Source: Mycobacterium sp. ELW1
Lineage (GTDB): Bacteria; Actinomycetota; Actinomycetes; Mycobacteriales; Mycobacteriaceae
Length of the DNA: 64,000 nucleotides
Reading direction: 5' to 3'
Assembly: GCF_008329905.1 (NCBI RefSeq)
Contig: NZ_CP032155.1
Location: 682,001-746,000 of the forward strand
A program made the position numbers and the translations under genes. Positions 32,816 to 41,316 of this stretch are shown piece after piece. The notes beneath the pieces were generated by a model. The model was not told the origin of the DNA. It saw only the letters and a program-made list of their open reading frames with translations, and did no database searches. Position 1 is the stretch's first letter. Every line of letters starts with the position of its first letter.

Positions 32816-33501
32816 GTGTTGGCGGGTGGGGCGATCCGCACCACGCTGGTCACCTCAAGGGTGGGTATCGACCCTGTGCCGGAATAGGTTTGGCCAGCCG
32901 GGGCCGTGCCCACCACCCGCAGCCAGGTGTTCTCCGGCATCGCGGCCGCCGCCTGCGCCGCAGGCCCGGACAGGTGCAGCCGGGCCAGTTGAGCGTCGGC
33001 GGCACAACAGACGATCACGATCTTGGCCAGGTCGACGCGATCGCCGTCGCGCATCGTGAAACCGGTCGTGGTGATCGGATGGTTGTCCAGGCCGCCGACC
33101 TTGCCGACCGCCACCCGCATCAGCACCTCGGGCAGCGACAACGACGGCGCGGGCCCGGGCGGCAGCGGCGGGAACGACCGCGCTATCGACACCGTCGCGG
33201 GAGCGGCAGCCCGTGCGCTCAGCGCTGGTGGCACCACGAAGATCAGCAGGATCACCGGCAGCACCAACAGCCAGACAATGCCGTTGCGGTGATGGTGACC
33301 GCCGTGCTCGTGGTGGGGACCGCCGCGCCGGATGTCGCGCGCGATCGCGGTCACTGCCAGCCCGAGCAGTACGACGGCCGAGATCGCCAGCCACGGCAAC
33401 ATTCCCGGTTTGACGTATCGGGTGTAGGCCCCGGTGACCGTGACCATGACCAGGGCGATCCCGACGATCAGCAGTAGCGTGTTCTCGGTTTCGCGCCTCA
33501 C
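32806..33501 (-). CDS. TIGR03943/YcgQ-like membrane protein
   Basis: 231 aa. Two or three N-terminal membrane segments enclose a His-rich loop (HHEHGGHHH, residues ~63-72). A periplasmic domain follows with HPITTTGFTMRDGDR and VIVCCAADAQ, features of the DUF1980/TIGR03943 family that always pairs with a YcgR/DUF318 permease. GTG 33501 overlaps the permease stop (GTGA). The His-rich loop suggests a divalent metal such as zinc, but transport substrate is unproven. The very long open frame to 35340 is shadow of lpqL. Confidence 0.8.
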   Translation of the reverse strand: MRRETENTLLLIVGIALVMVTVTGAYTRYVKPGMLPWLAISAVVLLGLAVTAIARDIRRGGPHHEHGGHHHRNGIVWLLVLPVILLIFVVPPALSARAAAPATVSIARSFPPLPPGPAPSLSLPEVLMRVAVGKVGGLDNHPITTTGFTMRDGDRVDLAKIVIVCCAADAQLARLHLSGPAAQAAAAMPENTWLRVVGTAPAGQTYSGTGSIPTLEVTSVVRIAPPANTYG

Positions 33502-34475
33502 AGCAGCACCATCCCGAACGCCGTCGCCAGCGCCGTCGCCACCACCAGGGTGACCGGGGCGAAGCGCAGCGCGAAACTGCGGCCGAACAAACCGGCTTGC
33601 ATGGCAACGAGTTTCACGTCGACGGCCGGCCCTACCACCAGGAACACCAGCCTCGGCACCAGCGGCACCATGGTGAGGCTGGCCGCGACGAAGGCGTCTG
33701 CCTCCGAGCACAGCGCCAGCACGAACGCCAGCAGCGCCATGGTGATCACGCCGATCAGCAGGTGGCCGGCCACATGCTCGAACATCCACGGCGGCACCAC
33801 GACGCGCAAGGTTGCGGCGGCTGCGGCACCGATCACCAGATAGGAGCCGGCCTGCAGGAAGTCGTGCCGGGCGGCTTCGGTGAACGCGACCCAGCGGGAT
33901 TGATCCGCATCGTCCGAGCGGGGCAGCTTGCGGGTGACCCAACCCGGGCGGCCCCACCGCGACCACAGCATCCCCATCACCACCGCGGTCGCCAACGATG
34001 CGGCGCAGCGTGCGGCCACCATCTCGGGTTGACCGGGGAAAGCCACCGCGGTGGCCACCAGGACCACCGGATTGATCGCCGGCGCACTGAGCATGAACGT
34101 CAGCGCCGCCGCACCGGTGGCTCCGTCGCCGAACAGGCGCCGGGCCACCGGAACCGACCCGCACTCGCACCCCGGCAGTGCCGCACCGGCCACGCCCGCG
34201 GCCAGCACCGCCGCGGGCGCGCGGCGGGGCAGCCACCGAGCCAGCCGCTGCGGGGACACGAAGGCGGCGATCAGCCCGCTGATCACCACGCCGAGCACCA
34301 GGAACGGCACGGCCTGCAGAAATACCCCGGCGAACACGGTTCCCGCGGTGGCCAGCCGCGGATCGCCGGCAACCCCGTCGCGCATCCAGGTGCCCGCCAG
34401 TGCGCACACCACCAGCGCGGCCACCAGCACCTCGGTGGAAGTCACCAGGCGCCGGCGCGGGGACGTGACGGTCAT
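33498..34475 (-). CDS. DUF318 (YraQ/YcgR-type) permease
   Basis: 325 aa with eight or so membrane helices. Characteristic motifs: GAALPGCECGSVPVA in the first half and ALCSEADAFVAASL in the second, each with Cys/Asp residues in membrane-adjacent loops, plus LSAPAINPVVL. Family members are linked to metal or thiol export and sometimes to zinc-regulated operons. ATG 34475 (MTVTSPRRR); nearby ATG 34484 is an alternative and the frame to 34763 is non-native. Divergent from lpqL. Confidence 0.82.
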   Translation of the reverse strand: MTVTSPRRRLVTSTEVLVAALVVCALAGTWMRDGVAGDPRLATAGTVFAGVFLQAVPFLVLGVVISGLIAAFVSPQRLARWLPRRAPAAVLAAGVAGAALPGCECGSVPVARRLFGDGATGAAALTFMLSAPAINPVVLVATAVAFPGQPEMVAARCAASLATAVVMGMLWSRWGRPGWVTRKLPRSDDADQSRWVAFTEAARHDFLQAGSYLVIGAAAAATLRVVVPPWMFEHVAGHLLIGVITMALLAFVLALCSEADAFVAASLTMVPLVPRLVFLVVGPAVDVKLVAMQAGLFGRSFALRFAPVTLVVATALATAFGMVLL

Positions 34476-34530
34476 CGAGCACATGGTGCCACCTGAACCT
34501 GCGCACTCGCCGATACGTACCCTGGGCGCG

Positions 34531-36033
34531 ATGAAGTACAGACACCTGGCCGCTGCGGGCCGCGTCGCGCTGGCCGTCGCCGTCATCGGCGTGGCGGGAT
34601 GTAACCGGCCGGCTGACTCGGGCCAACCGGCCGCCCCGGCCAAGGCCGCCGCGCAGTTCGCCGACGAGTTGCGCCAGCGGGTCACCACCGACGCCATGAT
34701 GGCGCATCTGCAGAAGCTGCAGGACATCGCCAACGCCAACAACGGCACCAGGGCGGTGGGCACCCCCGGCTTCGATGCCAGCGTCGACTATGTGGCCGGT
34801 GTGCTCCGCTCGAAGGGGTTCGACGTCCAAACCCCCGAGTTCCAGGCGAAGGTGTTCAAAGCCGGCAAACCGGAGTTGCGGGTCGGCGGCGACACCGTCC
34901 CCGCTCAAGCCGCGGAGTTCAGCCTGTCTACCCTGCCGCACGGAGTCACCGGGCCGTTGATCGCCGCGCCCGCTGATGACACGCCGGGCTGTGCGCCTGC
35001 CGACTACGACGGTTTGGCCGTCCAGGGCGCGGTGGTTCTCGTCGACCGGGGTAGTTGCCCGTTCTCCGACAAGCAGGCCATCGCCGCCAAACTCGGTGCG
35101 ATCGCGATGGTCGTGGCCAACAACGTCGACGAGCCCTCGATGGGCGCCACCCTCGGAGAGGCCACCGATGTCAAGATCCCGGTGGTCGGTGTGAGCAAGG
35201 CCGACGGCGCGCGGCTGCGCGCCAATCCCGGGCCGACGATGCTCAAGCTCGAGGCCAACACCCAATTGGTCAATGCGCGCAACGTCATTGCGCAGACCAA
35301 GACCGGGTCGACCACTGACGTGATCATGACCGGCGCCCACCTGGACAGCGTTCCCGAGGGGCCCGGCATCAACGACAACGGCTCCGGGGTGGCGGCGGTG
35401 CTGGAGACCGCTGTGCAGCTCGGCCCCAATCCCGATGTCAAAAACGCGGTGCGATTCGCCTTCTGGGGTGCTGAGGAGCTTGGGACGATCGGATCCAACA
35501 AGTACATCGAGTCGCTGAATGTCGACCAGCTCAAAGACATTGCGCTGTATTTGAACTACGACATGATCGGCTCACCGAACCCCGGCTACTTCACCTACGA
35601 CGGCGACCAGTCCACCACGCCCGGACCCGGGGAGCGGGCGCCGCGGGTGCCGGAGGGGTCGGCGGGTATCGAGCGGACCTTGGTCGCCTACCTGAAGTCG
35701 GCCGGAAAGACTGCCCAGGACACGTCTTTCGACGGCCGGTCGGACTACGACGCGTTCACCAGGGCCGGCATTCCCTCCGGTGGCCTGTTCTCCGGGGCCG
35801 AGGAGAACAAGACCGCCGATCAGCAGAAGCTCTGGGGTCGTACCGCCGACGCGCCATTCGATCCGAATTATCACAAGGCAACCGACACCCTCGATCACAT
35901 CGACAAGGCCGCGCTGGGCATTCTCGGCGGGGGAGTCGTGTTCTCCGTCGGGCTCTACGCTCAGGACATCGAGGGCCGCAACGGCATTCCCATTCGCGAT
36001 GACCGCACTCGGCACGCCGGCACCGTCTCGTAG
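34531..36033 (+). CDS. lpqL: Lipoprotein aminopeptidase LpqL (peptidase M28)
   Basis: 500 aa. Signal peptide and lipobox GVAGC at residue ~24. A protease-associated (PA) domain occupies about 135-240 (VLVDRGSCPFSDKQ). The M28 zinc peptidase domain has GAHLDSVPEGPGINDNGSG (zinc His/Asp), FAFWGAEELG (catalytic Glu and zinc Glu), and a late YHKATDTLDH (zinc His). Acts outside the cytoplasmic membrane, trimming peptides. The position after thiG matches Rv0418. ATG 34531 from signal peptide. Confidence 0.94.
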   Translation: MKYRHLAAAGRVALAVAVIGVAGCNRPADSGQPAAPAKAAAQFADELRQRVTTDAMMAHLQKLQDIANANNGTRAVGTPGFDASVDYVAGVLRSKGFDVQTPEFQAKVFKAGKPELRVGGDTVPAQAAEFSLSTLPHGVTGPLIAAPADDTPGCAPADYDGLAVQGAVVLVDRGSCPFSDKQAIAAKLGAIAMVVANNVDEPSMGATLGEATDVKIPVVGVSKADGARLRANPGPTMLKLEANTQLVNARNVIAQTKTGSTTDVIMTGAHLDSVPEGPGINDNGSGVAAVLETAVQLGPNPDVKNAVRFAFWGAEELGTIGSNKYIESLNVDQLKDIALYLNYDMIGSPNPGYFTYDGDQSTTPGPGERAPRVPEGSAGIERTLVAYLKSAGKTAQDTSFDGRSDYDAFTRAGIPSGGLFSGAEENKTADQQKLWGRTADAPFDPNYHKATDTLDHIDKAALGILGGGVVFSVGLYAQDIEGRNGIPIRDDRTRHAGTVS

Positions 36034-36044
36034 TCGTCTTTTCG

Positions 36045-36102
36045 TTGAGACCGCACTCAGATCGCGATTCCGGTCAATTTCGTGATCTACGTGCGGTCTC
36101 AA
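36045..36102. repeat. 58-bp palindromic element between convergent genes
   Basis: Arms TTGAGACCGCAC (36045-36056) and GTGCGGTCTCAA (36091-36102) are perfectly complementary. Inside them AGATCGCGA and TCGTGATCT extend the stem with a few mismatches, leaving a loop near 36068-36079. It lies between the lpqL stop and the stop of the minus-strand gene at 36119. It could serve as a bidirectional terminator, but there is no T-run, and its size matches the other palindromic elements in this window, so it may be a dispersed REP-like repeat. Confidence 0.75.
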
Positions 36103-36118
36103 TGTGGAAGTCGCAGGG

Positions 36119-36760
36119 CTAGCGGGCGCATACCCGCCAAAGTTCCTCGGCGGCATCCAGATTCGCCGACTTCAGCCGCTCACCGATGACCGGCTGGGCA
36201 AGGAAGTCCAGGACGAGATCCTTGACGGCAGGCTCGATCGGCTCGCGCACGGTGAATGCCCACTCCACGAGTTCACCGAGGTGCTCGGCGGCCGGCGCCG
36301 TGTCCATCGCCTGCCAGCGGTTCAGGTGAGCCTGCAGGGGTTGGTCACACCAGTAGGTGAAGTCGATCAGAGTCGGACTGTCGGAGAAGTAGCCCAGGTC
36401 GGCCGGATACTCCGCCAGCAGGCCGCTCCACAGGCCGTCGACAAGAGCGGCGACTGCCCCGCGCTCTGGTGCCGGCCAGTTCGGAACGCGCCCGCGCAGC
36501 TTGCTGAGGTCGAAGGCGAACACCGGTGCCTTTTCTGCGAGCAACGCCTCGATGAGACGCGGAAAGAAGTGCCGAAAGTCATTGTCTCCCAACGACATCA
36601 GGTGCAGGGCTTCTAACTGCGGCAGTGACAGCGAGCGCGGCGGGGTCGCGCGGACATCGGTGGCCGACCATTCGGGACCGCACTGGTCACACACCACCAG
36701 ATCACGTGGCAGCGGATAACCCTCAAAACAGCCGTAGAGATCCTCCACAGCGGCGATCAC
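36119..36760 (-). CDS. Hypothetical protein, coupled to uracil permease gene
   Basis: 213 aa soluble protein not recognised as a family. An early CDQCGPEW could bind a metal with only two Cys. The rest is acidic and alpha-helical (HFFPRLIEALL, LIDFTYWCDQPLQAHL, LLDFLAQPVIG-type). GTG 36760 overlaps the permease stop (GTGA), so it is the last gene of an APC permease-uracil permease-hypothetical operon. The open frame to 37093 is arginine-rich permease shadow. Confidence 0.65.
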   Translation of the reverse strand: MIAAVEDLYGCFEGYPLPRDLVVCDQCGPEWSATDVRATPPRSLSLPQLEALHLMSLGDNDFRHFFPRLIEALLAEKAPVFAFDLSKLRGRVPNWPAPERGAVAALVDGLWSGLLAEYPADLGYFSDSPTLIDFTYWCDQPLQAHLNRWQAMDTAPAAEHLGELVEWAFTVREPIEPAVKDLVLDFLAQPVIGERLKSANLDAAEELWRVCAR

Positions 36761-38019
36761 GACCGCGCGCCGCGCAGCACCCCCAGGGCCCGCATGCCGT
36801 GGTAGATCACGAGTGCGGCGATCGAGCCGAGCGCAATGCCGGTGAACGTGAGATTGCCGATCTTCCAAGTGAAGTCGGCGATGCCGATGATCAGCGCGAT
36901 CGCGGCGGTCATCTGGTTGATCGGCAGGCTGAAGTCCACCCGATTGGTCAGCCAGATCCGCACGCCCAGCACGCCGACCAAGCCGTAGAGCACGATCGTC
37001 GCACCGCCGAGCACGCCGGGCGGGATCGCCGAGATCGTCGCTCCGACCCTGGGGCACAACGCCAACAGGATGGCGGTCACGCCGGCTACCCAATAGGCGG
37101 CCGTGGAGTACACCCGGGTGGCGGCCATCACGCCGATGTTCTCGGCATAGGTGGTGGTGGCCGAGCCGCCGCCGAAACCGGCCAGCACGGTCGCGACTCC
37201 ATCGGCCGCCAGCGCGCGGCCGGTCAGCGGGTCGGTGTCGACCCCGGTCATCTGACCCACCGATTTCACGTGCCCGATGTTCTCGGCGATCAGCGCGATC
37301 ACCGCGGGCAGGAACATCGGCAGGACCGAGAGGTTCAGTGTCGGGGTCTGGAACTCCGGCAGTCCGATCCAGCCGGCCGCCGCGATCCCCGCGGTGTCCA
37401 CTTGTCCGAGGGCCAGCGCCAACAGATAGCCGCCGACCACGGCGACGAAAATCGCCAGCCGTCCGATGATGCCGCGGAAGAACGCCAGCGCCGCCACCAG
37501 CAGCACCAGCGTGACGATCCCGACCAGTGGGCCTTTCTCGAAATTCGTCTTGGCCGCCGGTGCCAGGTTGAACCCGATCAGCGCGACGATGGCGCCGGTG
37601 ACGACCGGCGGCAGCGCGATGTCGATCCAGCGGGTGCCGGCCAGATGCACGGCCAAACCGACGACGATCAGCAGAATCCCGACAGCGATCAGCCCGCCCA
37701 GCGCGCTGCCGGTTCCGTGCGAGGCCACCGCGGCGGTCACCGGGGCGATCACCGAGAAACTGGAGCCGAGATAACTGGGCAGCCGGTTTCCGGTGATCAC
37801 CAGAAACAGGAGCGTCCCGATACCGGAGAACAGCAGCGTGGTGGCCGGCGGGAATCCGGTGAGCACCGGCACCAGGAACGTGGCACCGAACATGGCCACC
37901 ACGTGCTGAGCTCCGATACCCACGGTGCGCGGCCAGCTCAACCGCTCGTGCGGGGCGACGACGAAGTTCTGGTCAGCCCGGCTCTCGACCGGTGTCCAGG
38001 TCATGGGAATCACGGTCAT
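36757..38019 (-). CDS. Uracil/xanthine permease family (NCS2)
   Basis: About 420 aa with 12-14 membrane segments. NCS2 hallmarks: QHVVAMFGATFLVP in helix 1, LGSSFSVIAPV in helix 3, ENIGHVKSVGQMTG (the conserved E/N-G motif) and GGGSATTTYAENIGVM. This fits uracil-type proton symport more than xanthine. ATG 38019 overlaps the end of the upstream APC gene by 47 nt; ATG 38004 would reduce it to 32. Confidence 0.88.
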   Translation of the reverse strand: MTVIPMTWTPVESRADQNFVVAPHERLSWPRTVGIGAQHVVAMFGATFLVPVLTGFPPATTLLFSGIGTLLFLVITGNRLPSYLGSSFSVIAPVTAAVASHGTGSALGGLIAVGILLIVVGLAVHLAGTRWIDIALPPVVTGAIVALIGFNLAPAAKTNFEKGPLVGIVTLVLLVAALAFFRGIIGRLAIFVAVVGGYLLALALGQVDTAGIAAAGWIGLPEFQTPTLNLSVLPMFLPAVIALIAENIGHVKSVGQMTGVDTDPLTGRALAADGVATVLAGFGGGSATTTYAENIGVMAATRVYSTAAYWVAGVTAILLALCPRVGATISAIPPGVLGGATIVLYGLVGVLGVRIWLTNRVDFSLPINQMTAAIALIIGIADFTWKIGNLTFTGIALGSIAALVIYHGMRALGVLRGARS

Positions 38020-39259
38020 ACCGTAACCGCCGTACCGCGTAGATGACGGCGCCAAGGACGAGCACCCCCGCCCCGGAGAGTACGGCCGGAAGCGGCAGTG
38101 CGACCGACAGCACCACGCAGCCGATCAGCCCGACCGCGGGAATGATGCGGCGGGCAGGAGCGAAGCGACCCGGGGGCTGGCGTGACCCCAGTGTCCAGGC
38201 GGACGCATTCGCGATCGCGTAGTACACCAGCACCGCAAACGACGAAAAGCCGATCACCCCACGGACATCGGTCACCGCGGCGAGCACCGCGACCACCACG
38301 CCGACGGCCACCTCGGCGCGGTGCGGGACACCGAAGCGCGGATGCACCGCCGCCAGCGCGACGGGCAGGTGGCGGTCGCGCGCCATCGCAAGGGTGGTCC
38401 GCGATACCCCGAGAATCAGCGACAGAAGGGAGCCGAGTGCCGCGACCGCCGCACCGACCCGCACCACCGGCTCGAAGCCGGCCGCCCCGGACGTCCGTAC
38501 CGCATCCGCCAATGGTGCTGCGGCCGTTGCCAATCGGTCCGGGCCGAGAGCCGCGAGCACTGTGACCGCAACGGCCGCGTAGATGACGAGCGCGAGCCCG
38601 AGCGCCAAGGGGATGGCCCGCGGGATGGTCCGGGCCGGATCGCGCACTTCCTCACCGAGCGTGGCGATTCGCGCGTAGCCGGCGAACGCGAAGAACAGCA
38701 GACCGGCCGCCTGCAGTACACCCAAGACCGTGCCGTGGCCGAGCCGCAACTGGTCGACGTCCCCGCGTCCCGAGGCTGCCACGATCACCACGACCGCGGC
38801 CAGCACCGCCAACACGACGGCGACGATGACGCGGGTCAGCACCGCCGATTTCTGGACACCGCGATAGTTCACCGCCGTCAGGCCCACCACCGCGGCAACG
38901 GCCACGGCGTGCGCGTAGGCGGGCCATACGTAGAAGCCGACGGTCAGTGCCATTGCCGCACACGACGCGGTCTTGCCGACCACGAAGCTCCAGCCGGCCA
39001 GGTAGCCCCAGAACTCGCCGAGCCGTTCCCGGCCGTAGACGTAGGTGCCGCCCGATTGCGGGTAGCGCGCCGCCAGCCGCGCCGAGGAGGTGGCATTGCA
39101 GTAGGCGACGACGGCCGCAACCGCCAGCCCGACCAGCAGCCAGGATCCCGCCGCCGCGGCGGCGGGCGCCAGTGCGACGAAGATGCCGGCGCCGACCATC
39201 GAACCGAGTCCGATGATCACGGCATCGGTGGTGCCCAATCGGCGCTGGAGCGTGCTCAC
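37973..39259 (-). CDS. APC-superfamily amino-acid permease
   Basis: 428 aa, 12 membrane segments. The first helix carries the unwound substrate-binding motif GSMVGAGIFVALAP, followed by RLAARYPQSGGTYVYGRERLG and the helix-6 AFAGYARIATLGEEVRDP, typical of the cationic/neutral amino-acid branch. GTG 39259 (VSTLQRRLG) gives the expected start; the open frame to 39322 is unlikely. Substrate unknown. Confidence 0.88.
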   Translation of the reverse strand: MSTLQRRLGTTDAVIIGLGSMVGAGIFVALAPAAAAAGSWLLVGLAVAAVVAYCNATSSARLAARYPQSGGTYVYGRERLGEFWGYLAGWSFVVGKTASCAAMALTVGFYVWPAYAHAVAVAAVVGLTAVNYRGVQKSAVLTRVIVAVVLAVLAAVVVIVAASGRGDVDQLRLGHGTVLGVLQAAGLLFFAFAGYARIATLGEEVRDPARTIPRAIPLALGLALVIYAAVAVTVLAALGPDRLATAAAPLADAVRTSGAAGFEPVVRVGAAVAALGSLLSLILGVSRTTLAMARDRHLPVALAAVHPRFGVPHRAEVAVGVVVAVLAAVTDVRGVIGFSSFAVLVYYAIANASAWTLGSRQPPGRFAPARRIIPAVGLIGCVVLSVALPLPAVLSGAGVLVLGAVIYAVRRLRYDRDSHDLDTGREPG

Positions 39260-39459
39260 GGCCGGGATGTTAGGCGCTGAACATGAATGCGGACCGGCGA
39301 GGGAGCGGTCGCCCGCGCCCAAGCCGGTCCGGCACGGTCCCCCGACCCATTTCGCGTGGCATCCTCACAAACCAACGACGTACGCGTCGCCGTGCCTGAT
39401 CAATGTAAGCGAAATATCTGACGGTGTCGTAAATCTTGTCGGAACTGTGATCTTGAAAG

Positions 39460-39720
39460 TCAGCGGTTGCGGACGATGTTCACGCCCAGATAGGCGCCAT
39501 AGGCCAGCAACCCGGCCACTGCGAACTTGCGGGTCTTGGGTGCGATCAGGGCCAGCCCGATCGCGGTCTCGATGCCGCCGTCGATGTAGGTGTGCTGCAA
39601 CGTGTTGTCCGGAAACGCCGATTTGGTGGCGGATTCGAACAGCTCCGGGCGTACGAAGTGCGACAACCCGGTGGCGGCCACCACCAGCCCGGTCGCTTTG
39701 ATCAACGGCTCTGCAGACAT
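39460..39720 (-). CDS. DoxX-like small membrane protein
   Basis: 86 aa with three or four short membrane segments. The TYIDGGIETAIGLALIAPKTRK stretch is typical of DoxX/DoxD-like proteins. ATG 39720 sits 7 nt after GAGAGG and 17 nt after the monooxygenase stop, so it is cotranscribed with it. The function of small actinobacterial DoxX proteins is not established; coupling with a flavin monooxygenase suggests a membrane or redox accessory role. Confidence 0.7.
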   Translation of the reverse strand: MSAEPLIKATGLVVAATGLSHFVRPELFESATKSAFPDNTLQHTYIDGGIETAIGLALIAPKTRKFAVAGLLAYGAYLGVNIVRNR

Positions 39721-39737
39721 CGACGTCCTCTCGCAGG

Positions 39738-41219
39738 TCAACTGATGTGGTAGTCGGAGAGCGGGTACGTCGACGCCTCGCGTAATGCCTCATGCGTAGT
39801 CATCGGCCGCAACAGCGTCGCCTCACCACTGGGATTGAAATAGTACGACCGCGCCGACGCGCAGTTGCCGAGGGTGAACAAAGAGGTGCCCAGCAGCTCG
39901 GTCATCTCGTCCAGATAGCGGGCGTTGGCTTCTTCGGTGATCTCGAACGTGGTTGCCCCGCGTTGCTTCAGTTCGCCGAAGAGCCGGTCCATGTGCCGCA
40001 TCTGATACTCCATCGAATTGAAAAAGTTCAAGCCGAGGAACGCATACGGACTGGCCAGGCTCAGGAAGTTGGGGAAGTACGGAACCGACACACCTTGATA
40101 GGCCTGGAATCGGGTCTCGCGCCACCACTTACCGAGGTTGCGGCCGTCGCGACCGATCACCTCGATGGCCGGGAAGTTCGCTTCCCAGAGATCGAAACCT
40201 GTTGCCAGCACCAGGGTGTCGATGACGGACTTGGTGCCGTCGTTGGCGACGATACCGTCGGCCTCGATGTGGTCGATGCCGCTGGACTGCAGGCGCACGT
40301 TCGGTCGGGTGAAGGCCCGATAGAACTTGTTGGAGAACGTCGGCCGTTTGCAGCCGAAGTCGTAGTCCGGGGTGAGCTGGCGGCGCAATTCCTTGTCCCG
40401 GATGACGGCGAACCGCCACAGCTGGGAGAGGTAGGCCGCGATGCGATTCCCCAGCGGGAAGCGGTTGTAGTGCAGGACGCCCCAGTCGACCAGCACCTCG
40501 TAGGCGAAGTCGGTGACGGCGCGGATCGCGCGCTGGGACAGCGGTACGCGAGCGAACAGCCGCTTCGCCCTGGCCGAGAATTTGACGTCGAGTTTGGGCA
40601 CGACGTAGATCGCTGTGCGCTGATACACGGTGAGATCCGCGGCGTCGCGGGCCAATTCGGGGATGAGCTGGACCGCGGTGGCGCCGGTGCCGATGATGCC
40701 GATCTTGCGGTTGGTTGCGTCGTAGCTGTCGTCCCAGGCGGCGGTGTGGACGATCGTGCCCTCGAAGCTGTCGATGCCCGGAATCTCCGGTGTGCGCGGT
40801 TGGGACAGGAAGCCCGTCGCGGTGATCAGGTACCGCGCCGCCAGGGTGTCACCGTCGGCGACCGTGACCCGCCACAGCTTGTCCTCCTCGTCCCAGCGGG
40901 CGCTCTCGACGGTCGTGTTGAACCGGATGTGGCGGCGCACGTCGTACTTGTCGGCGACGTTGTCGGCGTACTGCTTGATCTCGGCCCCGGTCGAGAACAG
41001 CCGGTTCCAGTTCGGGTTGGGCTCGAAGAAATACGAATACGTGGTGGTCGGGACGTCAACGGTCAACCCCGGGTAGTGGTTGACATACCAGGTGCCACCC
41101 AGATCGTCCTCGCGATCGAGAATGACGAAGTTGTCGAATCCGAGGCGCTTGAGCTCGATCGCCGCCCCGATTCCGCCGAAGCCGGCGCCGACGATGATCG
41201 CGTCGTACTGCGTTGCCAT
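39738..41219 (-). CDS. Flavin-containing (Baeyer-Villiger-type) monooxygenase
   Basis: 493 aa class B flavoprotein monooxygenase. FAD motif VGAGFGGIGAAIE at the N-terminus, the BVMO fingerprint FEGTIVHTAAW near residue 155, the NADP motif GTGATAVQ, and LVLATGFD late. Such enzymes oxygenate ketones, aldehydes or sulfur compounds; mycobacterial homologues include EthA/MymA-type enzymes. A perfect inverted repeat 15 nt upstream (41234-41257) should bind a regulator, probably TetR-like and encoded elsewhere. Followed by a DoxX-like gene. Confidence 0.88.
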   Translation of the reverse strand: MATQYDAIIVGAGFGGIGAAIELKRLGFDNFVILDREDDLGGTWYVNHYPGLTVDVPTTTYSYFFEPNPNWNRLFSTGAEIKQYADNVADKYDVRRHIRFNTTVESARWDEEDKLWRVTVADGDTLAARYLITATGFLSQPRTPEIPGIDSFEGTIVHTAAWDDSYDATNRKIGIIGTGATAVQLIPELARDAADLTVYQRTAIYVVPKLDVKFSARAKRLFARVPLSQRAIRAVTDFAYEVLVDWGVLHYNRFPLGNRIAAYLSQLWRFAVIRDKELRRQLTPDYDFGCKRPTFSNKFYRAFTRPNVRLQSSGIDHIEADGIVANDGTKSVIDTLVLATGFDLWEANFPAIEVIGRDGRNLGKWWRETRFQAYQGVSVPYFPNFLSLASPYAFLGLNFFNSMEYQMRHMDRLFGELKQRGATTFEITEEANARYLDEMTELLGTSLFTLGNCASARSYYFNPSGEATLLRPMTTHEALREASTYPLSDYHIS

Positions 41220-41233
41220 GCGAACAGAATACC

Positions 41234-41257
41234 GTATCTTACTCGCCAGTAAGATAC
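41234..41257. promoter_or_regulatory. Operator palindrome of the monooxygenase operon
   Basis: GTATCTTACT-CGCC-AGTAAGATAC: 10-bp perfect arms with a 4-nt centre, directly upstream of the monooxygenase ATG (41219). The AGTAAGATAC type half-site and overall length fit TetR-family operators. It would cover the promoter or the ribosome-binding region. No regulator gene adjoins it in this window. Confidence 0.7.
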
Positions 41258-41274
41258 GCCGTTGGACCCCAATT

Positions 41275-41309
41275 CGCGGGACTGATGTCGACGATCCATC
41301 AGTCCCGCG
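41275..41309 (-). terminator. Hairpin terminator after PGRS-like gene
   Basis: CGCGGGACTGATG and CATCAGTCCCGCG pair perfectly (13 bp) around a 9-nt loop, starting 7 nt past the stop of the PGRS-like gene. It lacks a T-tract, as many mycobacterial hairpin terminators do. It separates that gene from the monooxygenase operator. Confidence 0.65.
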
Positions 41310-41316
41310 GACCGGC

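Noticed and set aside
32806..35340. 844-aa minus-strand open frame
   Set aside because: Only the part after GTG 33501 is native; the rest is arginine/histidine-rich shadow of lpqL and of the permease.
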